In this document: piece by piece, positions 11,016 through 23,925 of the stretch
How the letters are laid out: each line of letters begins with the position of its first letter
Numbering within the stretch: position 1 is the stretch's first letter
NCBI RefSeq assembly: GCF_051020765.1
Contig: NC_134942.1
Location: 1,798,001-1,862,000, forward strand
Source: Lasioglossum baleicum
Lineage: Eukaryota; Arthropoda; Insecta; Hymenoptera; Halictidae
Direction: 5' to 3'
DNA: 64,000 bases
The notes under the pieces: model-generated
What the model saw: the letters and a program-made list of their open reading frames with translations, nothing else
The model's database searches: none
Told to the model about the DNA's origin: nothing
Translations under genes and position numbers: made by a program

Positions 11016-14000
11016 CAAGCACGATCACGATTTATTCGAGCTTATGTCGGATTCGACGATTATTCGTTTCACAAATGAATTTCTGTGCGGAATCGCTGTT
11101 GCGCGTGCTAGATCAGTGCATTTGCATGCAAGTATGCGAAATTGGCACGAAAACTCTGATTCGGCAAGCACGATCACGATTTATTCGAGCTTATGTCAGA
11201 TTCGACGATTCTTCGTTTCACAAATGAATTTCTGTGCGGAATCGCTGTTTCGCGTGCCAGATCAGTGCATTTGCATGCAAATATGCGAAATTGGCAAAGA
11301 AACTCCGACCTGGCAAGCACAATCACAATTTATTCGAGCCTATGTCAGATTCGACGATTCTTCGTTTCAGAAGTGTATTTCTGTGCGGAATCGCTGTTTC
11401 GCGCGCTAGATCAGTGCATTTGCATGCAAATATGCGAAATTGGCACGGTAACTCTGATTCGGCAAGCACGATCACGATTTATTCGAGCTTATGTCAGATT
11501 CAACGATTATTCGTGTCACAAATGAATTTCTGTGCGGAATCGCTGTTGCGCGTGCTAGATCAGTGCATTTGCATGCAAGTATGCCAAATTGGAATAGAAA
11601 GTCCGACCCGGCAAGCACGATCACGATTTATTCGAGCTTATGTCCGATTCGACGATTCGTCGTTTCAGAAGTGTATTTCTGTGCGGAATCGCTGTTTCGC
11701 GTGCTAGATCAGTGCATTTGCATGCAAGTATGAGAAATAGGAATAGAAACCCCGACCCGACAAGCACGATCGCTATTTAATCGAGCTTATGTCAGATTAG
11801 ACGATTCTTCGTTTCAGAAGTGTATTTCTGTGCGGTATCGCTGTTTCGCGTGCTAGATAAGTGCATTTGCATGCAAATATGCGAAATTGGTCCGGAAACT
11901 CCGATTTGGCAAGCATGACCACGATTTATTCGAGCTTATGTCAGATTCGACGATCCTTCGTTTGAGAAGTGTATTTCTGTGCGGAATCGCTGTTTCGCGC
12001 GCTAGATCAGTGCATTTGCATGCAAATATGCGAAATTGGCACGAAAACAGCGATTCGGCAAGCACAATCACGATTTATTTGAGCTTATGTCAGATTCGAC
12101 GATTATTCGTTTCACAACTGAATTTCTGTGCGGAATCGCTGTTTCGCGTGCTAGATAAATGCATTTGCATGCAAATATGCGAAATTGGCACGGAAACTCC
12201 GATTTGGCAAGCACGATCACGATTCATTCGAGCTTATGTCACATTCGCCGATTATTCGTTTCACATATGAATTTCTGTGCGGAATCGGTGTTTCGAGTGC
12301 TATATCAGTGCATTTGCATGCAAACATGCAAAATTTTCATAGAAACTCCGACCCGGCAAGCACGATCACGATTTATTCGAGCTTATGTCAGATTCGACGA
12401 TTCTTCGTTGCAGAAGTGTATTTCTGTGCGGAATCGCTGTTTCGCGTGCTAGATCAGTGCATTTGTATGCAGATACGCGAAATTGGCACGAAAACTCCGA
12501 TTCGGCAAGCACGATAACGATTTATTCGAGCTTATGTCAGATTCGACGATTCTTCGTTTCAGAAGTGTATTTCTGTGCGGTATCGCTGTTTCGCGTGCTA
12601 GATCAGTGCATTTGCATGCAAATATGCGAAATTGGTCCGGAAACTCCGATTCGGCAAGCATGACCACGATTTATTTGAGCTTATGTCAGATTCGACGATT
12701 ATTCGTTTCACAAATGAATTTCTGTACGGAGTCGCTGTTTAGCGTGCTAGATCAGTGCATTTGCATGCAAGTATGAGAAATTGGAATAGAAACTCCGACC
12801 CGACAAGCAGGATCACCCTTTATTCGAGCTTATGTCAGATTCGACGATTCTTCGTTTGAGAAGTATATTTCTGTGCGGAATCGCTGTTTCGCGCGCTAGA
12901 TCAGTGCATTTGCATGCAAATATGCGAAATTGGCACGAAAACTCCGATTCGGCAAGCACGATCACGATTTATTCGAGCTTATGTCGGATTCGACGATTAT
13001 TCGTTTCACAAATGAATTTCTGTGCGGAATCGCTGTTGCGCGTGCTAGATCAGTGCATTTGCATGCAAGTATGCGAAATTGGCACGAAAACTCTGATTCG
13101 GCAAGCACGATCACGATTTATTCGAGCTTATGTCAGATTCGACGATTCTTCGTTTCACAAATGAATTTCTGCGCGGAATCGCTGTTTCGCGTGCCAGATC
13201 AGTGCATTTGCATGCAAATATGCGAAATTGGCAAAGAAACTCCGACCTGGCAAGCACAATCACAATTTATTCGAGCCTATGTCAGATTCGACGATTCTTC
13301 GTTTCAGAAGTGTATTTCTGTGCGGAATCGCTGTTTCGCGCGCTAGATCAGTGCATTTGCATGCAAATATGCGAAATTGGCACGAAAACTCCGATTCGGC
13401 AAGCACGATCACGATTTATTCGAGCTTATGTCAGATTCGACGATTATTCGTGTCACAAATGAATTTCTGTGCGGAATCGCTGTTGCGCGTGCTAGATCAG
13501 TGCATCTGCATGCAAGTATGCCAAATTGGAATAGAAAGTCCGACCCGGCAAGCACGATCACGATTTATTCGAGCTTATGTCCGATTCGACGATTCGTCGT
13601 TTCAGAAGTGTATTTCTGTGCGGAATCGCTGTTTCGCGTGCTAGATCAGTGCATTTGCATGCAAGTATGAGAAATGGGAATAGAAACCCCGACCCGACAA
13701 GCACGATCGCTATTTAATCGAGCTTATGTCAGATTAGACGATTCTTCGTTTCAGAAGTGTATTTCTGTGCGGTATCGCTGTTTCGCGTGCTAGATCAGTG
13801 CATTTGCATGCAAATATGCGAAATTGGTCCGGAAACTCCGATTCGGCAAGCATGACCACGATTTATTCGAGCTTATGTCAGATTCGACGATCCTTCGTTT
13901 GAGAAGTGTATTTCTGTGCGGAATCGCTGTTTCGCGCGCTAGATCAGTGCATTTGCATGCAAATATGCGAAATTGGCACGAAAACAGCGATTCGGCAAGC

Positions 14001-16224
14001 ACAATCACGATTTATTTGAGCTTATGTCAGATTCGACGATTATTCGTTTCACAACTGAATTTCTGTGCGGAATCGCTGTTTAGCGTGCTGGATCAGTGCA
14101 TTTGTATGCAAATATGCGAAATTGGCACGGAAACTCCGATTCGGCAAGCATGACCACGATTTATTCGAGCTTATGTCAGATTAGACGATTCTTCGTTTCA
14201 GAAGTGTATTTCTGTGCGGTATCGCTGTTTCGCGTGCTAGATCAGTGCATTTGCATGCAAGTATGCGAAATTGGTCCGGAAACTCCGATTCGGCAAGCAT
14301 GACCACGATTTATTCGAGCTTATGTCAGATTCGACGATCCTTCGTTTGAGAAGTGTATTTCTGTGCGGAATCGCTGTTTCGCGCGCTAGATCATTGCATT
14401 TGTATGCAAATATGCGAAATTGGCACGGAAACTCCGATTCGGCAAGCATGACCACGATTTATTCGAGCTTATGTCAGATTAGACGATTCTTCGTTTCAGA
14501 AGTGTATTTCTGTGCGGAATCGCTGTTTCGCGTGCTAGATAAATGCATTTGCATGCAAATATGCGAAATTGGCACGGAAACTCCGATTTGGCAAGCACGA
14601 TCACGATTCATTCGAGCTTATGTCACATTCGCCGATTATTCGTTTCACATATCGGTGTTGAATCGGTGTTTCGAGTGCTATATCAGTGCATTTGCATGCA
14701 AACATGCAAAATTTTCATAGAAACTCCGACCCGACAAGCACGATCACGATTTATTCGAGCTTATGTCAGATTCTACGATTATTCGTTTCACAAATGAATT
14801 TCTGTACGGAATCGCTGTTTAGCGTGCTGGATCAGTGCATTTGTATGCAAATATGCGAAATTGGCACGGAAACTCCGATTCGGCAAGCATGACCACGATT
14901 TATTCGAGCTTATGTCAGATTAGACGATTCTTCGTTTCAGAAGTGTATTTCTGTGCGGTATCGCTGTTTCGCGTGCTAGATCAGTGCATTTGCATGCAAA
15001 TATGCGAAATTGGTCCGGAAACTCCGATTCGGCAAGCATGACCACGATTTATTCGAGCTTATGTCAGATTCGACGATCCTTCGTTTGAGAAGTGTATTTC
15101 TGTGCGGAATCGCTGTTTCGCGCGCTAGATCAGTGCATTTGCATGCAAATATGCGAAATTGGCACGAAAACAGCGATTCGGCAAGCACAATCACGATTTA
15201 TTTGAGCTTATGTCAGATTCGAAGATTATTCGTTTCACAACTGAATTTCTGTGCGGAATCGCTGTTTCGCGTGCTAGATAAATGCATTTGCATGCAAATA
15301 TGCGAAATTGGCACGGAAACTCCGATTTGGCAAGCACGATCACGATTCATTCGAGCTTATGTCACATTCGCCGATTATTCGTTTCACATATGAATTTCTG
15401 TGCGGAATCGGTGTTTCGAGTGCTATATCAGTGCATTTGCATGCAAACATGCAAAATTTTCATAGAAACTCCGACCCGACAAGCACGATCACGATTTATT
15501 CGAGCTTATGTCGGATTCGACGATTATTCGTTTCACAAATGAATTTCTGTGCGGAATCGCTGTTGCGCGTGCTAGATCAGTGCATTTGCATGCAAGAATG
15601 CGAAATTGGCACGAAAACTCTGATTCGGCAAGCACGATCACGATTTATTCGAGCTTATGTCAGATTCGACGATTCTTCGTTTCACAAATGAATTTCTGTG
15701 CGGAATCGCTGTTTCGCGTGCTAGATCAGTGCATTTGTATGCAGATACGCGAAATTGGCACGAAAACTCCGATTCGGCAAGCACGATAACGATTTATTCG
15801 AGCTTATGTCAGATTCGACGATTCTTCGTTTCAGATTTGTATTTCTGTGCGGAATCGCTGTTTCGCGCGCTAGATCAGTGCATTTGCATGCAAATATGCG
15901 AAATTGGCACGATAACTCCGATTCGGCAAGCACGATCACGATTTATTCGAGCTTATGTCAGATTCGACGATTCTTCGTTTCAGAAGTGTATTTCTGTGCG
16001 GAATCGCTGTTTCGCGTGCTACATCAGTGCATTTGCATGCAAGTATGAGAAATGGGAATAGAAACCCCAACCCGACAAGCACGATCACGATTTATTCGAG
16101 CTTATGTCGGATTCGACGATTATTCGTTTCACAAATGAATTTCTGTGCGGAATCGCTGTTGCGCGTGCTAGATCAGTGCATTTGCATGCAAGTATGCGAA
16201 ATTGGCACGAAAACTCTGATTCGG
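11016..16224. repeat. 5,209-bp segmental duplication, copy 2
   Basis: This is the downstream twin of 5,807-11,015. The monomer at 10,969 is the junction hybrid: its 5' half ends copy 1 and its 3' half begins copy 2. After about 16,224 the sequence switches from the CTTATGTCGGATTC expected from copy 1 to CTTATGTCAGATTC and CACAAATGACTTTC. Confidence 0.87.
14545..14687. repeat. 143-bp type e monomer, duplicated copy
   Basis: The replacement at 14,653-14,659 is identical to that at 9,444-9,450 and lies exactly 5,209 bp away. The mutation therefore predates the segmental duplication and was copied with it. Confidence 0.88.
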
Positions 16225-18054
16225 CAAGCACGATCACGATTTATTCGAGCTTATGTCAGATTCGACGATTATTCGTTTCACAAATGACTTTCTGTACGGA
16301 ATCGCTGTTTAGCGTGCTAGATCAGTGCATTTGTATGCAAATATTCGAAATTGGCACGGAAACTCCGATTCGGCAAGCACGATCACGATTTATTCGAGCT
16401 TATGTCAGATTCGACGATTCTTCGTTTCACAAATGAATTTCTGTGCGGAATCGCTGTTTCGCGTGCTAGATCAGTGCAATTGCATACAAATATGCGAAAT
16501 TGGCACTGAAACTCCGACAAGGCAAGCATGACCACTATTTATTCGAGCTTATGTCAGATTAGACGATTCTTCGTTTCAGAAGTGTATTTCTGTGCGGTAT
16601 GGCTGTTTCGCGTGCTAGATCAGTGCATTTGCATGCAAATATGCGAAATTGGTCCGGAAACTCCGATTCGGCAAGCATGACCACGATTTATTCGAGCTTA
16701 TGTCAGATTCGAAGATCCTTCGTTTGAGAAGTGTATTTCTGTGCGGAATCGCTGTTTCGCGCGCTAGATCAGTGCATTTGCATGCAAATATGCGAAATTG
16801 GCACGGAAACAGCGATTCGGCAAGCACAATCACGATTTATTTGAGCTTATGTCAGATTCGAAGATTATTCGTTTCACAACTGAATTTCTGTGCGGAATCG
16901 CTGTTTCGCGTGCTAGATAAATGCATTTGCATGCAAATATGCGAAATTGGCACGGAAACTCCGATTTGGCAAGCACGATCACGATTCATTCGAGCTTATG
17001 TCACATTCGCCGATTATTCGTTTCACATATGAATTTCTGTGCGGAATCGGTGTTTCGAGTGCTATATCAGTGCATTTGCATGCAAACATGCAAAATTTTC
17101 ATAGAAACTCCGACCCGACAAGCACGATCACGATTTATTCGATCTTATGTCGGATTCGACGATTATTCGTTTCACAAATGAATTTCTGTGCGGAATCGCT
17201 GTTGCGCGTGCTAGATCAGTGCATTTGCATGCAAGAATGCGAAATTGGCACGAAAACTCTGATTCGGCAAGCACGATCACGATTTATTCGAGCTTATGTC
17301 AGATTCGACGATTCTTCGTTTCACAAATGAATTTCTGTGCGGAATCGCTGTTTCGCGTGCTAGATCAGTGCATTTGTATGCAGATACGCGAAATTGGCAC
17401 GAAAACTCCGATTCGGCAAGCACGATAACGATTTATTCGAGCTTATGTCAGATTCGACGATTCTTCGTTTCAGATTTGTATTTCTGTGCGGAATCGCTGT
17501 TTCGCGCGCTAGATCAGTGCATTTGCATGCAAATATGCGAAATTGGCACGATAACTCCGATTCGGCAAGCACGATCACGATTTATTCGAGCTTATGTCAG
17601 ATTCGACGATTCTTCGTTTCAGAAGTGTATTTCTGTGCGGAATCGCTGTTTCGCGTGCTACATCAGTGCATTTGCATGCAAGTATGAGAAATGGGAATAG
17701 AAACCCCAACCCGACAAGCACGATCACGATTTATTCGAGCTTATGTCGGATTCGACGATTATTCGTTTCACAAATGAATTTCTGTGCGGAATCGCTGTTG
17801 CGCGTGCTAGATCAGTGCATTTGCATGCAAGTATGCGAAATTGGCACGAAAACTCTGATTCGGCAAGCACGATCACGATTTATTCGAGCTTATGTCAGAT
17901 TCGACGATTATTCGTTTCACAAATGACTTTCTGTACGGAATCGCTGTTTAGCGTGCTAGATCAGTGCATTTGTATGCAAATATTCGAAATTGGCACGGAA
18001 ACTCCGATTCGGCAAGCACGATCACGATTTATTCGAGCTTATGTCAGATTCGAC
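14884..18054. repeat. 11-monomer (1,639-bp) tandem duplication
   Basis: The region 14,884-16,415 matches 16,523-18,054 monomer by monomer, including the CAGATTTGTATTTC monomer at 15,731/17,370 and the AACCCCAACCCG monomer at 16,029/17,668. The tail 16,416-16,522 is not repeated directly. Its GCAATTGCATAC core reappears at 18,264, 12 monomers on, so one extra monomer (18,115) was inserted. The left part overlaps copy 2 of the 5.2-kb duplication, so this duplication is later. Confidence 0.8.
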
Positions 18055-20647
18055 GATTATTCGTTTCACAAATGAATTTCTGTACGGAATCGCTGTTTAG
18101 CGTTCTAGATCAGTGCATTTGTATGCAAATATGCGAAATTGGCACGAAAACTCTGATTCGGCAAGCACGATCACGATTTATTCGAGCTTATGTCAGATTC
18201 GACGATTCTTCGTTTCACAAATGAATTTCTGTGCGGAATCGCTGTTTCGCGTGCTAGATCAGTGCAATTGCATACAAATATGCGAAATTGGCACAGAAAC
18301 TCCGACAAGGCAAGCACGATCACGATTTATTCGAGCTTATGTCAGATTCGACGATACTTCGTTTCAGAAGTGTATGTCTGTGCGGAATCGCTGTTTCGCG
18401 TGCTAGATCAGTGCATTTGCATGCAAGTATGAGAAATTGGAATAGAAACTCCGACCCGACAAGCACGATCACCCTTTATTCGAGCTTATGTCAGATTCGA
18501 CGATTCTTCGTTTGAGAAGTATATTTCTGTGCGGAATCGCTGTTTCGCGCGCTAGATCAGTGCATTTGCATGCAAATATGCGAAATTGGCACGAAAACTC
18601 TGATTCGGCAAGCACGATCACGATTTATTCGAGCTTATGTCAGATTCGACGATTCTTCGTTTCACAAATGAATTTCTGCGCGGAATCGCTGTTTCGCGTG
18701 CCAGATCAGTGCATTTGCATGCAAATATGCGAAATTGGCAAAGAAACTCCGACCTGGCAAGCACAATCACAATTTATTCGAGCCTATGTCAGATTCGACG
18801 ATTCTTCGTTTCAGAAGTGTATTTCTGTGCGGAATCGCTGTTTCGCGCGCTAGATCAGTGCATTTGCATGCAAGTATGCCAAATTGGAATAGAAAGTCCG
18901 ACCCGGCAAGCACGATCACGATTTATTCGAGCTTATGTCCGATTCGACGATTCGTCGTTTCAGAAGTGTATTTCTGTGCGGAATCGCTGTTTCGCGTGCT
19001 AGATCAGTGCATTTGCATGCAAGTATGAGAAATGGGAATAGAAACCCCGACCCGACAAGCACGATCGCTATTTAATCGAGCTTATGTCAGATTAGACGAT
19101 TCTTCGTTTCAGAAGTGTATTTCTGTGCGGTATCGCTGTTTCGCGTGCTAGATCAGTGCATTTGCATGCAAATATGCGAAATTGGTCCGGAAACTCCGAT
19201 TCGGCAAGCATGACCACGATTTATTCGAGCTTATGTCAGATTCGACGATCCTTCGTTTGAGAAGTGTATTTCTGTGCGGAATCGCTGTTTCGCGCGCTAG
19301 ATCAGTGCATTTGCATGCAAATATGCGAAATTGGCACGAAAACAGCGATTCGGCAAGCACAATCACGATTTATTTGAGCTTATGTCAGATTCGACGATTA
19401 TTCGTTTCACAACTGAATTTCTGTGCGGAATCGCTGTTTCGCGTGCTAGATAAATGCATTTGCATGCAAATATGCGAAATTGGCACGGAAACTCCGATTC
19501 GGCAAGCATGACCACGATTTATTCGAGCTTATGTCAGATTAGACGATTCTTCGTTTCAGAAGTGTATTTCTGTGCGGTATCGCTGTTTCGCGTGCTAGAT
19601 CAGTGCATTTGCATGCAAATATGCGAAATTGGTCCGGAAACTCCGATTCGGCAAGCATGACCACGATTTATTCGAGCTTATGTCAGATTCGACGATCCTT
19701 CGTTTGAGAAGTGTATTTCTGTGCGGAATCGCTGTTTCGCGCGCTAGATCAGTGCATTTGCATGCAAATATGCGAAATTGGCACGAAAACAGCGATTCGG
19801 CAAGCACAATCACGATTTATTTGAGCTTATGTCAGATTCGAAGATTATTCGTTTCACAACTGAATTTCTGTGCGGAATCGCTGTTTCGCGTGCTAGATAA
19901 ATGCATTTGCATGCAAATATGCGAAATTGGCACGGAAACTCCGATTTGGCAAGCACGATCACGATTCATTCGAGCTTATGTCACATTCGCCGATTATTCG
20001 TTTCACATATGAATTTCTGTGCGGAATCGGTGTTTCGAGTGCTATATCAGTGCATTTGCATGCAAACATGCAAAATTTTCATAGAAACTCCGACCCGACA
20101 AGCACGATCACGATTTATTCGAGCTTATGTCGGATTCGACGATTATTCGTTTCACAAATGAATTTCTGTGCCGAATCGCTGTTGCGCGTGCTAGATCAGT
20201 GCATTTGCATGCAAGTATGCGAAATTGGCACGAAAACTCGGATTCGGCAAGCACGAACACGATTTATTCGAGCTTATGTCAGATTCGACGATTATTCGTT
20301 TCACAAATGACTTTCTGTACGGAATCGCTGTTTAGCGTGCTAGATCAGTGCATTTGTATGCAAATATGCGAAATTGGCACGGAAACTCCGATTCGGCAAG
20401 CACGATCACGATTTATTCGAGCTTATGTCAGATTCGACGATTATTCGTTTCACAAATGAATTTCTGTACGGAATCGCTGTTTAGCGTGCTAGATCAGTGC
20501 ATTTGTATGCAAATATGCGAAATTGGCTCGGAAACTCCGATTCGGCGAGCACGACCACGATTTATTCGAGCTTATGTCAGATTCGACGATTCTTCGTTTG
20601 AGAAGTGTATTTCTGTGCGGAATCGCTGTTTCGCGCGCTAGATCAGT

Positions 20648-20796
20648 GCATTTGCATGCAAGTATGGGTAATTGGAATAGAAACTCCGACCCGGCCATCA
20701 GGTTCAAGATTTATACGAGCTTATGTCAGATTCGACGATTATTCGTTTCACAAATGACTTTCTGTACGGAATCGCTGTTTAGCGAGCTAGATCAGT
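20648..20796. repeat. Variant monomer with GGCCATCAGGTTC
   Basis: The otherwise conserved GGCAAGCACGATCACG is replaced by GGCCATCAGGTTCAAG, followed by TTTATACGAG instead of TTTATTCGAG. Only four such monomers exist, at 20,648, 21,095, 22,287 and 22,734. All lie inside the 11-monomer duplication. The 21,095 and 22,734 copies read GGTTCACGATTCATACG. Confidence 0.8.
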
Positions 20797-21094
20797 GCAT
20801 TTGTATGCAAATATGCGAAATTGGCACGGAAACTCCGATTCGGCAAGCACGATCACGATTTATTCGAGCTTATGTTAGATTCGACGATTATTCGTTTCAC
20901 AAATGAATTTCTGTACGGAATCGCTGTTTAGCGTGCTAGATCAGTGCATTTGTATGCAAATATGCGAAATTGGCTCGGAAACTCCGATTCGGCAAGCACG
21001 ACTACGATTTATACGAGCTTATGTCAGATTCGACGATTCTTCGTTTCAGAAGTGTATTTCTGTGCGGAATTGCTGTTTCGCGTGCTAGATCAGT

Positions 21095-21243
21095 GCATTT
21101 GTATGCAAGTATGAGAAATTGGAATAGAAACTCCGATCCGGCCATCAGGTTCACGATTCATACGAGCTTATGTCAGATTCGACGATTATTCGTTTCACAA
21201 ATGAATTTCTGTGCGGAATCGCTGTTTCGCGTGCTAGATCAGT
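21095..21243. repeat. Variant monomer with GGCCATCAGGTTC, second form
   Basis: It carries CGATCCGGCCATCAGG and TTCACGATTCATACGAG. Its core is GCATTTGTATGCAAGT, which breaks both octamers. It is the last monomer of copy 1. Confidence 0.78.
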
Positions 21244-22286
21244 GCATTTGCATGCAAATATGCGAAATTGGTCCGGAAACTCCGATTCGGCAAGCATGAC
21301 CACGATTTATTCGAGCTTATGTCAGATTCGACGATCCTTCGTTTGAGAAGTGTATTTCTGTGCGGAATCGCTGTTTCGCGCGCTAGATCAGTGCATTTGC
21401 ATGCAAATATGCGAAATTGGCACGAAAACAGCGATTCGGCAAGCACAATCACGATTTATTTGAGCTTATGTCAGATTCGAAGATTATTCGTTTCACAACT
21501 GAATTTCTGTGCGGAATCGCTGTTTCGCGTGCTAGATAAATGCATTTGCATGCAAATATGCGAAATTGGCACGGAAACTCCGATTTGGCAAGCACGATCA
21601 CGATTCATTCGAGCTTATGTCACATTCGCCGATTATTCGTTTCACATATGAATTTCTGTGCGGAATCGGTGTTTCGAGTGCTATATCAGTGCATTTGCAT
21701 GCAAACATGCAAAATTTTCATAGAAACTCCGACCCGACAAGCACGATCACCATTTATTCGAGCTTATGTCGGATTCGACGATTATTCGTTTCACAAATGA
21801 ATTTCTGTGCCGAATCGCTGTTGCGCGTGCTAGATCAGTGCATTTGCATGCAAGTATGCGAAATTGGCACGAAAACTCGGATTCGGCAAGCACGAACACG
21901 ATTTATTCGAGCTTATGTCATATTCGACGATTATTCGTTTCACAAATGACTTTCTGTACGGAATCGCTGTTTAGCGTGCTAGATCAGTGCATTTGTATGC
22001 AAATATGCGAAATTGGCACGGAAACTCCGATTCGGCAAGCACGATCACGATTTATTCGAGCTTATGTCAGATTCGACGATTATTCGTTTCACAAATGAAT
22101 TTCTGTACGGAATCGCTGTTTAGCGTGCTAGATCAGTGCATTTGTATGCAAATATGCGAAATTGGCTCGGAAACTCCGATTCGGCGAGCACGACCACGAT
22201 TTATTCGAGCTTATGTCAGATTCGACGATTCTTCGTTTGAGAAGTGTATTTCTGTGCGGAATCGCTGTTTCGCGCGCTAGATCAGT

Positions 22287-22435
22287 GCATTTGCATGCAA
22301 GTATGAGTAATTGGAATAGAAACTCCGACCCGGCCATCAGGTTCAAGATTTATACGAGCTTATGTCAGATTCGACGATTATTCGTTTCACAAATGACTTT
22401 CTGTACGGAATCGCTGTTTAGCGAGCTAGATCAGT
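22287..22435. repeat. Variant monomer with GGCCATCAGGTTC, copy 2
   Basis: This is the twin of 20,648 at a distance of 1,639 bp, with ATGAGTAATTGG in place of ATGGGTAATTGG. Confidence 0.78.
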
Positions 22436-22733
22436 GCATTTGTATGCAAATATGCGAAATTGGCACGGAAACTCCGATTCGGCAAGCACGATCACGATTT
22501 ATTCGAGCTTATGTTAGATTCGACGATTATTCGTTTCACAAATGAATTTCTGTACGGAATCGCTGTTTAGCGTGCTAGATCAGTGCATTTGTATGCAAAT
22601 ATGCGAAATTGGCTCGGAAACTCCGATTCGGCAAGCACGACTACGATTTATACGAGCTTATGTCAGATTCGACGATTCTTCGTTTCAGAAGTGTATTTCT
22701 GTGCGGAATTGCTGTTTCGCGTGCTAGATCAGT

Positions 22734-22882
22734 GCATTTGTATGCAAGTATGAGAAATTGGAATAGAAACTCCGATCCGGCCATCAGGTTCACGATTCAT
22801 ACGAGCTTATGTCAGATTCGACGATTATTCGTTTCACAAATGAATTTCTGTGCGGAATCGCTGTTTCGCGTGCTAGATCAGT
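22734..22882. repeat. Variant monomer with GGCCATCAGGTTC, second form, copy 2
   Basis: This is the twin of 21,095 at a distance of 1,639 bp. It ends the second 11-monomer block. Confidence 0.78.
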
Positions 22883-23925
22883 GCAATTGCATGCAAATAT
22901 GCGAAATTGGCACGAAAACTCTGATTCGGCAAGCACGATCACGATTTATTCGAGCTTATGTCAGATTCGACGATTCTTCGTTTCACAAATGAATTTCTGT
23001 GCGGAATCGCTGTTTCGCGTGCTAGATCAGTGCAATTGCATGCAAATATGCGAAATTGGCACACAAACTCCGACCCGACAAGCACGATCACCCTTTATTC
23101 GAGCTTATGTCAGATTCGACGATTCTTCGTTTCAGAAGTGTATTTCTGTGCGGAATCGCTGTTTCGCGTGCCAGATCAGTGCATTTGCATGCAAATATGC
23201 GAAATTGGCAAAGAAACTCCGACCTGGCATGCACAATCACAATTTATTTGAGCCTATGTCAGATTCGACGATTCTTCGTTTCAGAAGTGTATTTCTGTGC
23301 GGAATCGCTGTTTCGCGCGCTAGATCAGTGCATTTGCATGCAAATATGCGAAATTGGCACGAAAACTCCGATTCGGCAAGCATGATCACGATTTATTCAT
23401 GCTTATGTCAGATTCGACGATTATTCGTGTCACAAATGAATTTCTGTGCGGAATCGCTGTTGCGCGTGCTAGATCAGTGCATTTGCATGCAAGTATGCCA
23501 AATTGGAATAGGAAGTCCGACCCGGCAAGCACGATCACGATTTATTCGAGCTTATGTCAGATTCGACGATTCGTCGTTTCAGAAGTGTATTTCTGTGCGG
23601 AATCGCTGTTTCGCGTGCTAGATCAGTGCATTTGCATGCAAGTATGAGAAATGGGAATAGAAACCCCGACCCGACAAGCACGATCGCTATTTAATCGAGC
23701 TTATGTCAGATTAGACGATTCTTCGTTTCAGAAGTGTATTTCTGTGCGGTATCGCTGTTTCGCGTGCTAGATCAGTGCATTTGCATGCAAATATGCGAAA
23801 TTGGTCCGGAAACTCCGATTCGGCAAGCATGACCACGATTTATTCGAGCTTATGTCAGATTCGACGATCCTTCGTTTGAGAAGTGTATTTCTGTGCGGAA
23901 TCGCTGTTTCGCGCGCTAGATCAGT

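Larger units (their letters stand above)
19605..21243. repeat. 11-monomer (1,639-bp) tandem duplication, copy 1
   Basis: The block begins with h and ends with the odd CGGCCATCAGGTTC monomer. It is followed at once by a second copy (21,244-22,882). Differences noticed are ATGGGTAAT against ATGAGTAAT (about 20,666/22,305), CACGATTT against CACCATTT (about 21,751) and TCAGATTC against TCATATTC (about 21,920). Confidence 0.86.
21244..22882. repeat. 11-monomer (1,639-bp) tandem duplication, copy 2
   Basis: This has the same monomer order as 19,605-21,243. After 22,882 the next monomer has a GCAATTGCATGC core instead of the h monomer that would start a third copy. Confidence 0.86.

Noticed and set aside
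5807..16224. The 5.2-kb duplication being only an assembly artefact
   Set aside because: The copies differ at seven or more sites spread over the block and have different flanks, which favours real duplication. Read evidence is still needed to be certain.
20648..22882. RNA polymerase III B box (GGTTCAAG) suggesting a tRNA-derived SINE
   Set aside because: GGTTCAAGATTT matches only the first part of GGTTCGANNCC. No A box lies at the right distance, and there is no tail or target-site duplication. It occurs inside ordinary satellite monomers.
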